From contig NZ_CP027667.1 in NCBI RefSeq assembly GCF_003008575.1, positions 748,501-812,500 of the forward strand: a stretch of 64,000 bases of DNA, given 5' to 3'. A program made the translations under genes and the position numbers. Origin of the DNA: Melaminivora suipulveris (lineage in GTDB: Bacteria; Pseudomonadota; Gammaproteobacteria; Burkholderiales; Burkholderiaceae_C). Under the pieces are notes generated by a model. That model ran no database searches and was not told where the DNA came from. It was given only the letters and a program-made list of their open reading frames with translations. Positions 47,251-54,268 of the stretch are shown here, piece by piece. Every line of letters starts with the position of its first letter. Positions within the stretch are counted from its first letter, which is position 1.

Positions 47251-47584
47251 GGGGGCTGGCAACGCTGGCGCCATCGACACTTGCTCGGCTCCAGTCGATC
47301 TGGTCATACTGGCGCAGCCGGCAAAGCAGTGCCTGGTGCAGCCGGTCCCAAACTCCCTCGCGCTGCCATTGCCTCAGGCGCCGCCAGCACGTCATGCCGC
47401 TGCCAAAGCCCAGCTCCTGGGGCAGCTCCTCCCACGGGATGCCGGTCATCAGGACGAACAAGATGCCGTTGAAGGCGGCGCGGTCATCCAGCCGAGGGCG
47501 CCCTCCCTTGGGCGAGGGCTGGGCAGCAGGCACCAGCAGCTCAAGTTCTTCCCAGAGCTTTTGACTGATCAAGGCGCGTTTCAT
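47183..47584 (-). CDS. IS5-family transposase, upstream frame (orfA)
   Basis: N-terminal half with the DUF4096 helix-turn-helix (ELELLVPAAQPSPKGGRPRL, GIPWEELPQELGFGSG) and the first catalytic Asp in SVDGASVASP. The ATG at 47584 gives the family start MKRALISQKLWEEL. It ends in a short out-of-frame tail after the G6 run; the fused product with the downstream frame is the expected transposase. Confidence 0.85.
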   Translation of the reverse strand: MKRALISQKLWEELELLVPAAQPSPKGGRPRLDDRAAFNGILFVLMTGIPWEELPQELGFGSGMTCWRRLRQWQREGVWDRLHQALLCRLRQYDQIDWSRASVDGASVASPRGVRRQGPTPRIGASLAASATS

Positions 47585-47635
47585 CAGGATAGGGACTTCG
47601 ATCCCGCGCACAAGTTCCGGTATTGTTAGCCGCTC

Positions 47636-50317
47636 TTAGGGTGCCGCAGCGGCAGGTCGCGCGCGCATCCACTCCTCGAACTGCTCGACCGGCATGGGCC
47701 GCGCGAACAGGTAGCCCTGGTAGGTGCTGCAGCCGTGCGCGCCCAGGAAGTCGCGCTGCTGCTGTGTCTCCACGCCCTCGGCGATCACGTCCAGCTCCAG
47801 GTTGCGCGCCATGCCCAGGATGGTCTGCACCACCACGTCGTCGCTGCTGCGCTCGCCCAGGTGCAGCACGAAGGAGCGGTCGATCTTCAACCGGTGCAGC
47901 GGCAGCCGCGTGAGGTAGGCCAGGGATGAATAGCCGGTGCCGAAGTCGTCCACCGCGAAGCGCACGCCGCGCGTGCGCAGCTGGTGCATCTTGGCGATGG
48001 ACTCGACCACGTTCTCCAGCACCAGCGATTCGGTCAGCTCCAGCTCCAGCAGGTGCGGGCGGGCGCCGGCGTCGTCCAGGCACTGCGCCACCTGCGCGGC
48101 GAAGTCGGGCTGGCGGAACTGCCGCGCGCTGACGTTCACGCTCAGGCACACGTCGCGCAGGTGCGGCTGCTCCTGCCAGCGCCCGAGCATCTCGCAGGCG
48201 GTGGCCAGCACCCAGCGGCCGATGGGCACGATCAGCTCGCTTTCCTCGGCCACGGCGATGAACTGCCCCGGCGCCACCAGGCCGCGCCCGGGATGCTGCC
48301 AGCGCAGCAGCGCCTCGGCGCCGACCACCTGGCCCTCGGCATTGAACTGCGGCTGCAGATACAGCCGCAACTGGTCCTGCGGCAGCGCCTCCTTCAGGTC
48401 GGCGACCAGGCGCGCGCGCGCGCTGACCGCGGCCTGCATCGATGGATCGAACAGGCGCACGGTGTTGCCGCGCTGCACCTTGGCCTCGTACATCGCGATG
48501 TCGGCCTGCTTGAGCACGTCGGTGGCGGTCTGCAGTTGGCGCCCGAACAGCGTCACGCCGATGCTGGCGCTGTTGTGGTGCATGTGGCCGTCCAGCGCGT
48601 AGGGGCGCGCCAGCAGCGCCAGCACCTGGTCGGCCACGGCACGCGCCTGCTGTTCGGCCGTGGCGGTGTCGCGGTCGAGCTGCGGCAGCACGACGACGAA
48701 CTCGTCGCCACCCAGACGCGCCACGATGTCGCCCACGCGCACACCGCCATGCAGCCTCTTGGCCACCTGACCGAGCAGCAGGTCACCCATCTCGTGGCCC
48801 ATGGTGTCGTTGAGCGTCTTGAAATGGTCCAGGTCGATGAACAGCAGCGCCGCGTGCACACCGCCGCGGGCGGCGTCGGCGCAGGTCTGCTCGATGCCCT
48901 GCAGCAGCAGACGCCGATTGGGCAGGCCGGTCAGGGGGTCGTAGAAGGCCAGTTGCTCGACGTCGGCGGTCGCCTGGCGCAGCTCGGTCACGTCGTGGTA
49001 GAGGATGACCACGCCGCCGTCGGGTGTCGGACGCTCGGTGATCTGCACAACGCGGCCGCTGGGCAGGCGCTGCTCCAGCGTGCTTCGCGGGTCTCGCTGC
49101 TGGCGCAGCCGATCCTCCACCCACTCACGCTTGGCTTCGGCGTCCGCGCCCGGCAGGTGGTAGTGCACGGTGCTCTCCAGCACGTGGCGGAACGTCGCGC
49201 CGGTGCGCATCAATGGCGAGAGCCAGGGAAAGAATTCCTCGAAGCGCTGGTTCCACTGCACCAGGCGTCGCTGGCCGTCCAGCAGCAAGAAGCCGCTGAC
49301 CATGGCGCCCAGCGCCTGGTCCAGCAGCGCCTTGGAGCGGGCCACGTCGGTCCGCGCGCGGTGCATGCGCCGCCCGTACACGGCGGCCAGGGAGCCGGCC
49401 AGCACCATGGTGGCCACCAGCAGCAGCGTGCCTCCGCCGATCAGCCAGGCCTGGCGGCGCCAGTCGGCCAGCGCCGCGTCGCGCGACAGGCTGGCAGTGG
49501 TCCACAGGTCGGCATACATCAGGCGTCGCGCGCTGACCAGGCCGGGCAGATCGCGCAGGCGCGTGTGCGCCGCGTCGGCCTCGCCCGGCGCTGCAGCGGA
49601 GGCCACCGGGAGCGCACCTGCGACGCGTTCGCGCTCGTCCAGACCCTGCGGTGCCGTGAGACCGATCAGCAAGGCGCCGTCGGCTCCCTCCAGCGTCAGT
49701 TCGACCTCATCCAGCGCCATGCCCTGCATGAGCAGGGGCACCAGGGTATCCAGCGGGATCTGCGCCGCGATCAGCGCCCGGCCGCCACCGTTCAGGCGCA
49801 GCTGGCGCGCCACCGGGATGACGCGCTCCACGCTGCGCAGATTCATCATCGGCTGGCCGATGACCAGCGTCGGCAGGGCTTGCGAGAGCGCCTTGCGCAC
49901 CAGGACAGGCGGCGGCAGATCGGCCTGGGCGACGGTCGCACCGCCGCCAAACGCAGTGACCGGACGGCCCTGGCCGTCCAGCAGCACGACGTTGCGCAGC
50001 ATCAGGTTCTGCCGCGCCACCGCCGATACGGCTGGGCCGCTGGCGCGCTCCCTGAGCGCCGCGTCCGATTCGCCATGCCCGGCAAGCAGCTCCTCGAAGG
50101 TGGCCAGCAGCACGTCGATCGCCAGCAGCGCCCGGTTCAGGCCGACCTCGGCGCCGCTGGTCAGCTGCGCGAGCTGCGACCGGCTTTCGGCAAGGGCCGT
50201 GGCGCGCTGGTTCCACAGCAGCGCCGCGACGCTGATCAGCAAGGTCGCCACCAGCACGCATACCAGGCCCCAGATCGCCTGGTAGAGCCGGTGGCGGGGC
50301 GGGTACGGCAGGTTCAT
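47636..50317 (-). CDS. Membrane GGDEF-EAL protein with periplasmic sensor domain
   Basis: Makes and/or degrades c-di-GMP. 893 residues: TM1 (about 12-34), a periplasmic domain (35-289), TM2 (290-312), a PAS-like domain (about 330-445), GGDEF (motif intact at 536-540, with the RxxD inhibitory site at 527-530) and EAL (EAL at 668-670, then ELTES, DDFGTGYSS and KIDRSF). All catalytic motifs look intact, so both activities are possible. Its ATG overlaps the stop of the upstream binding-protein gene (ATGA). Its stop TAA is the TTA target duplication of the IS. Confidence 0.93.
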   Translation of the reverse strand: MNLPYPPRHRLYQAIWGLVCVLVATLLISVAALLWNQRATALAESRSQLAQLTSGAEVGLNRALLAIDVLLATFEELLAGHGESDAALRERASGPAVSAVARQNLMLRNVVLLDGQGRPVTAFGGGATVAQADLPPPVLVRKALSQALPTLVIGQPMMNLRSVERVIPVARQLRLNGGGRALIAAQIPLDTLVPLLMQGMALDEVELTLEGADGALLIGLTAPQGLDERERVAGALPVASAAAPGEADAAHTRLRDLPGLVSARRLMYADLWTTASLSRDAALADWRRQAWLIGGGTLLLVATMVLAGSLAAVYGRRMHRARTDVARSKALLDQALGAMVSGFLLLDGQRRLVQWNQRFEEFFPWLSPLMRTGATFRHVLESTVHYHLPGADAEAKREWVEDRLRQQRDPRSTLEQRLPSGRVVQITERPTPDGGVVILYHDVTELRQATADVEQLAFYDPLTGLPNRRLLLQGIEQTCADAARGGVHAALLFIDLDHFKTLNDTMGHEMGDLLLGQVAKRLHGGVRVGDIVARLGGDEFVVVLPQLDRDTATAEQQARAVADQVLALLARPYALDGHMHHNSASIGVTLFGRQLQTATDVLKQADIAMYEAKVQRGNTVRLFDPSMQAAVSARARLVADLKEALPQDQLRLYLQPQFNAEGQVVGAEALLRWQHPGRGLVAPGQFIAVAEESELIVPIGRWVLATACEMLGRWQEQPHLRDVCLSVNVSARQFRQPDFAAQVAQCLDDAGARPHLLELELTESLVLENVVESIAKMHQLRTRGVRFAVDDFGTGYSSLAYLTRLPLHRLKIDRSFVLHLGERSSDDVVVQTILGMARNLELDVIAEGVETQQQRDFLGAHGCSTYQGYLFARPMPVEQFEEWMRARPAAAAP

Positions 50318-51450
50318 GGACTGGCGGGCAGTTCGATGCGACGTTCCGGTTCGATGGTGCTGCGCCACAGCTCGGCGCAGGGCGCGCCGCAGCGCTCCAG
50401 CCAGCGCGGCAGCACGCTGGCGCGCAGCACCTGCAGGCGGCGCGCATCGTCCCGCGGGGTGAGCGGCACCAGCGTCATGCCCCCCCGGCGTCCGCGCCTG
50501 CACGCCGGCTGGCCGGTATTGCAGGCCACGCCCTCGGCGGTTTCCTCCTCGGCGCTGCGCCAGATGGCGGACTCCAGCCGGGGCAGCTGCGCCTGCAGCA
50601 GCGCGCGCAAGTCCTGCGGCAGGGCCTGCCAGGCAGGCCGGTGCGCGCCGAAGATGGCCAGCCCCCAGCTCAGCGCCATGGGGTGGAGGTAGCGCGTGTG
50701 TTCGTGCAGGCCGAGGATGTTGCCGGACATGGTGCCGGTCACCGCGCAGTCCAGCGTGCCGCCCTGCATGCTCTGCATGAGCTGGGCGAAGGGCACCAGG
50801 CGCGGCTGCGCGCCCAGCGCGGCGACGAAATCCCCCTGCGCGGCCGAAGACACGCGCACCATGCGCCCGCGCAGGTCGTCCAGGCCCTGCAGCCGGTCGC
50901 GGCAGAACAGCACCTGCGCCGGGTAGACGTAGATGGCCAGCGGCTCGACGTTCTGCTCGCTGCGCAGCGCCTGTTCCAGCGCCGGGCGCACGGCGGCCAG
51001 CGTGGCGCGCAGCGTGGCCATGTCGGGGTTCAGGCCCGGCAGATCGGCGGCGGTGTAGAGCGGGTGCTGCGCCGTCAGCGAGCTCATCAGCACCGTGCCA
51101 AAGGGCACCACGCCGAGCTGCAGCAGGCGCAGCATGTCCGAGCCAGGCACGCCGGCACGGTCGAAGGCGACGATCTCGGCGCTGTAGCGCCCGCCGCTCA
51201 GGCGCGCCAGATCACGCGTCCAGAAAGGCCCCTCCAGCTGCGTGAACTGAGTGACGCCGGCCAGCCCGCCGACGATGCGCAGCTTCAGCTGCGGGTGGGC
51301 GGCGGCCGGCGGTTGCGCCTTGCCGGCCGGCGCGGCGGCCCAGCCGATCGCCGATGCCAGGCACAGGGCCAGTCCCAGGGACCGCAACACCCTTCGCAGC
51401 GCCCAGGCGCCACGTCGGTGGCAAGGTGGGGTGGCGGGCCTGGCGGGCAT
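50314..51450 (-). CDS. TRAP-type periplasmic substrate-binding protein
   Basis: 378 residues related to DctP/TRAP solute-binding proteins. Sec signal near residues 15-38 (VLRSLGLALCLASAIGWAAA). Family stretches: GGRYSAEIVAFDRAGVPGSDMLRLLQLG, LDDLRGRMVRVSSAAQGDFVAALGAQPRLVPFAQLMQSMQGG (the TRAP signature region). No TRAP permease (DctQM) genes are present. The gene is coupled to the GGDEF-EAL gene by an ATGA overlap, so it may work as a sensor's ligand-binding subunit rather than in transport. The C-terminus has extra cysteines (CNTGQPAC, ERCGAPC). Start M at 51450 was chosen for the signal. Confidence 0.82.
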   Translation of the reverse strand: MPARPATPPCHRRGAWALRRVLRSLGLALCLASAIGWAAAPAGKAQPPAAAHPQLKLRIVGGLAGVTQFTQLEGPFWTRDLARLSGGRYSAEIVAFDRAGVPGSDMLRLLQLGVVPFGTVLMSSLTAQHPLYTAADLPGLNPDMATLRATLAAVRPALEQALRSEQNVEPLAIYVYPAQVLFCRDRLQGLDDLRGRMVRVSSAAQGDFVAALGAQPRLVPFAQLMQSMQGGTLDCAVTGTMSGNILGLHEHTRYLHPMALSWGLAIFGAHRPAWQALPQDLRALLQAQLPRLESAIWRSAEEETAEGVACNTGQPACRRGRRGGMTLVPLTPRDDARRLQVLRASVLPRWLERCGAPCAELWRSTIEPERRIELPASP

Positions 51451-51487
51451 GCGGTTCAGCGGGCCGGAGTGTCCTCGGCCCGTCCGT

Positions 51488-52297
51488 TCAGAAGGTGCCG
51501 GGGTAGGCCCCACCGTCGGCCAGCAGATTCTGGCCGGTGATGTATGCGGCGTGCACGCTGCACAGGAAGGCGCAGATGGCACCGAACTCCTGCGCCGTGC
51601 CGAAGCGCCCGGCCGGAATGCGCGCCTGCTGCGCCTGGCGCTCGTCCTGCACACTGGAGCCGCTGCGCTGCGCGGCGGCTTCGATGGTGGCGGCCAGCCG
51701 GTCGGTGTCAAAGCGCCCCGGCAGCAGGTTGTTGAGGGTCACGCCGGCCGCCGCCAGCGGGCTGCGCGCCACGCCAGCGACGAAGCCCGTCAGGCCGCTG
51801 CGCGCGCCGTTGGACAGGCCCAGGATGTCGATGGGCGCCTTGACGGCGCTGGAGGTGATGTTGACCACGCGCCCGAAGCCGCGCTGCGCCATGCCGTCCA
51901 CGGTGGCGCGGATCAGCTCGATGGGCGTGAGCATGTTGGCGTCCACGGCGGCCAGCCAGGCCTGGCGGTCCCAGTTTCGGAAGTTGCCCGGCGGCGGACC
52001 GCCGGCGTTGGTCACCACGATGTCCAGCGCGCTGCCCGGCCCGCCAGGCGCGCTCAGCACAGCCTTGCGCCCCTCGGGGGTGGTGATGTCCGCGGCGCAG
52101 GCGATGATGCGTGGCCGCGCGTCGCCTGCGCCCGCAGCGTCGCGCAGCGCCTGCGCGGCCTGTTGCAGCGCCGCCTCGCCGCGCGCGTTGACGACCAGGT
52201 TGACGCCCTCCGCCGCCAGCGCCTGCGCGCTGCCGAAACCCAGCCCCTTGCTGGCGCCGCACACCAGCGCCCATTTGCCTGCGATGCCCAGATCCAT
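51488..52297 (-). CDS. SDR family oxidoreductase
   Basis: Short-chain dehydrogenase/reductase, 269 residues. NAD(P) motif GASKGLGFG (about 14-22) and NAGGP are clear, but the catalytic YxxxK is replaced: the position reads LSNGARSGL, with Leu and Arg. This matches a subgroup of SDRs with altered catalytic residues, so the reaction is uncertain. It ends 37 bp before the start of the binding-protein gene on the same strand. Confidence 0.85.
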   Translation of the reverse strand: MDLGIAGKWALVCGASKGLGFGSAQALAAEGVNLVVNARGEAALQQAAQALRDAAGAGDARPRIIACAADITTPEGRKAVLSAPGGPGSALDIVVTNAGGPPPGNFRNWDRQAWLAAVDANMLTPIELIRATVDGMAQRGFGRVVNITSSAVKAPIDILGLSNGARSGLTGFVAGVARSPLAAAGVTLNNLLPGRFDTDRLAATIEAAAQRSGSSVQDERQAQQARIPAGRFGTAQEFGAICAFLCSVHAAYITGQNLLADGGAYPGTF

Positions 52298-52479
52298 GTT
52301 TCTGCCCTGCCCGTGTCGTTGCTTAACAGTTTGATACGACCATGGTAGCCAGCGCCACGGGAGCCGGCAATGGGACCAGCGCCCGACATGGCCTGTTGCT
52401 CTGTGCTCGGCATTGTGCGCCCGGCGCGGGCTGACGCGGCTGGCGGGAAATGCTGACAGCGCCTGCGCCGCGCGCTCCC

Positions 52480-52494
52480 TAGAATCGCCGGGTG
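52480..52494 (+). promoter_or_regulatory. -10 box placing the transcript start on the GTG
   Basis: TAGAAT (52480-52485) is followed by CGCCGG and the GTG at 52492. At the usual -10 to start distance the transcript would begin on the GTG itself, i.e. a leaderless mRNA. No Shine-Dalgarno is present. Confidence 0.45.
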
Positions 52495-53373
52495 ACCATC
52501 CTGCTCAACGCCGACCTGCACTGCCACTCCGTCGTCTCCGACGGCACGCTCACGCCCGAGCAACTCGCCGCCCGCGCGCACGCCAACGGCGTGCAACTGT
52601 GGGCGCTGACCGACCACGACGAAATTGGCGGCCAGCGCCGCGCCGCCGCCGCCGCGCACGCCCTGGGGCTGGACTACCTGAGCGGCGTGGAAATCTCCGT
52701 CTCGTTCGCCGACACCACGGTGCACATCGTCGGCCTGGGCTTCGACATGGAAGACGCGCAGCTCGCGCAGGGCCTGCAGGACACGCGCGGCGGGCGTGGC
52801 GAGCGCGCGCAGGAGATCGGCCGCCAGCTCGCGCAGGTCGGCATCAAGGACGCCTACGAGGGCGCCCTGAAATATGTCGGCAACCCGGAGCTGATCTCGC
52901 GCACGCACTTCGCGCGCCACCTGGTGGACAGCGGGGTGTGCCGCGATACCAGCGAGGTCTTCCGCCGCTTTCTGACCGAGGGCCACCCCGGCTACGTGCC
53001 GCACCGCTGGGCTTGCTTGAGCGACGCCGTGCGCTGGATCCGCGAGGCCGGCGGCATGGCCGTGATCGCCCACCCCGGCCGCTACCGCTTCACGCCGACC
53101 GAGGAGTACGCGCTGTTTTCCGAGTTCAGCCAGCACGGCGGCGGCGGCGTCGAGGTGGTCACCGGCAGCCACATGCCCTCCGAATACCCCATCTACGCCG
53201 CCATGGCGCAGGAGTTCGGCCTGGCCGCCTCGCGCGGCAGCGACTTCCACAGCCCCGACGAGTCGCACACCGACCTGGGCGCGCTGCCCGACCTGCCGGG
53301 CCAGCTGACGCCCGTGTGGGAGCTGCTCGAAGACCGCATCCTGCGCGCGCCGGCCAGCCCGGCGGCGCACTGA
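52492..53373 (+). CDS. PHP domain phosphoesterase (RNase AM / YciV-like)
   Basis: 293 residues. Metal ligands are visible in ADLHCHSVVSDGTL, LTDHDEIGG, GVEISVSF, IAHPGRYR and SRGSDFHSP. Family members hydrolyse 3',5'-nucleoside bisphosphates and trim 5' ends of short RNAs. GTG start. A YciO-family gene follows after 31 bp, the usual yciV-yciO pairing. Confidence 0.92.
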   Translation: MTILLNADLHCHSVVSDGTLTPEQLAARAHANGVQLWALTDHDEIGGQRRAAAAAHALGLDYLSGVEISVSFADTTVHIVGLGFDMEDAQLAQGLQDTRGGRGERAQEIGRQLAQVGIKDAYEGALKYVGNPELISRTHFARHLVDSGVCRDTSEVFRRFLTEGHPGYVPHRWACLSDAVRWIREAGGMAVIAHPGRYRFTPTEEYALFSEFSQHGGGGVEVVTGSHMPSEYPIYAAMAQEFGLAASRGSDFHSPDESHTDLGALPDLPGQLTPVWELLEDRILRAPASPAAH

Positions 53374-53404
53374 CGCCAGCCGCCAACAAGGAAGCGAGCG
53401 CACC

Positions 53405-54040
53405 ATGGCCCAGCTTTTCGAGGTCTATCCCGACAACCCGCAGCCGCGCGTGCTCAAGCAGGCGCAGCAGCTTCTCGCCGGCGGCGCCATCCTGGCCGTG
53501 CCGACCGACTCCAGCTACGCGCTGGTCTGCCGGCTGGACGACAAGGCCACGGTGGACCGCATGCGCCGCGTGCGCCAGATCGACGACAAGCAGCACCTGT
53601 CGCTGCTGTGCCGCGACCTGTCGGAGCTGGCCAGCTACGCGCACGTGGACAACCGCCAGTTCCGACTGCTGAAGCTGGCCACGCCCGGCCCCTACACCTT
53701 CATCCTGGAGGCGACCAAGGAAGTGCCACGCCGCGTCAGCCACCCGCAGCGCAAGACCATCGGCCTGCGCGTGCCGGACCGCAAGGGCCTGCAGATGCTG
53801 CTGGAGCTGCACGGCGCGCCGCTTTTGGCGACGACGCTGATCCCGCCGGGCGAGACCGAGCCGCTGAACGACCCCGAGGAGATCCGCGACCGGCTGGGCA
53901 AGGTCATCGACGGCGTGGTGGACGCCGGCGGCTGCCCGCTGGAGCAGACGACGGTGCTGGACCTGACGCCCATGAACGGCGGCGGCGAGCCGGTGGTGGT
54001 GCGCCAGGGGCTGGGCAGCCTGGCCAGGCTGGGGCTGTAG
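53405..54040 (+). CDS. L-threonylcarbamoyladenylate synthase family protein (YciO)
   Basis: YrdC/Sua5-fold protein, 211 residues. ILAVPTDSSYALVCRLDDKATVDR, KQHLSLLCRDLSE, PGPYTFILEATKEVPRR, and TIGLRVPDRK are the family motifs. The YciO branch (as opposed to TsaC) has unclear activity; a role in t6A tRNA modification is uncertain. Operon with the PHP gene. AAGGAAG is near the start. Confidence 0.9.
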   Translation: MAQLFEVYPDNPQPRVLKQAQQLLAGGAILAVPTDSSYALVCRLDDKATVDRMRRVRQIDDKQHLSLLCRDLSELASYAHVDNRQFRLLKLATPGPYTFILEATKEVPRRVSHPQRKTIGLRVPDRKGLQMLLELHGAPLLATTLIPPGETEPLNDPEEIRDRLGKVIDGVVDAGGCPLEQTTVLDLTPMNGGGEPVVVRQGLGSLARLGL

Positions 54041-54087
54041 GCGCGGCCTGGCCGGGCAGCTTGCGCGCGGCTGCCTGGCGCTCACTT

Positions 54088-54140
54088 TTCAGTAGCTAAC
54101 CGCGCTTCATCCACGCCGACTCAAGGCACTTTTCACTTGA
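54088..54140 (-). repeat. Dispersed repeat, reverse-oriented copy 7
   Basis: AGTAGCTAACCGCGCTTCAT, then CCACGCCGACTCAAGGC. It is the left half of an inverted pair with the copy at 54190-54261. Confidence 0.8.
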
Positions 54141-54189
54141 TTTTTGTGTGGTGCAGGCCTTGAAAGGCGTCGGGGCAGCCCATTACAGT

Positions 54190-54261
54190 CAAAAATCCGG
54201 CTAAAAAGGCCGTCAGTCGGCGTGGATGAAGCGCGAGCAGCTATCAATCAAGTAGCAAAAT
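54190..54261 (+). repeat. Dispersed repeat, copy 8
   Basis: GGCCGTCAGTCGGCGTGGAT, GAAGCGCGAGCAGCTATCAA, then AGTAGCAAAA. Its middle (CGGCGTGGATGAAGCGCG) is the reverse complement of the middle of copy 7, so the two can form one long hairpin between convergent genes. The rest of the gap 54041-54268 shows no gene. Confidence 0.85.
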
Positions 54262-54268
54262 CCACGCC

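Larger units (their letters stand above)
46776..47635. mobile_element. Intact IS5-family insertion sequence (860 bp)
   Basis: Terminal inverted repeats GAGCGGCTAACAA-AACCG (left) and its match ending CGGTATTGTTAGCCGCTC (right), flanked by a 3-bp TTA target duplication (46773-46775 and 47636-47638). It carries a DDE transposase in two overlapping frames with a G6 slippery run, as in the IS427/IS1031 side of the IS5 family. It sits exactly at the right tip of the palindrome. Confidence 0.9.
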
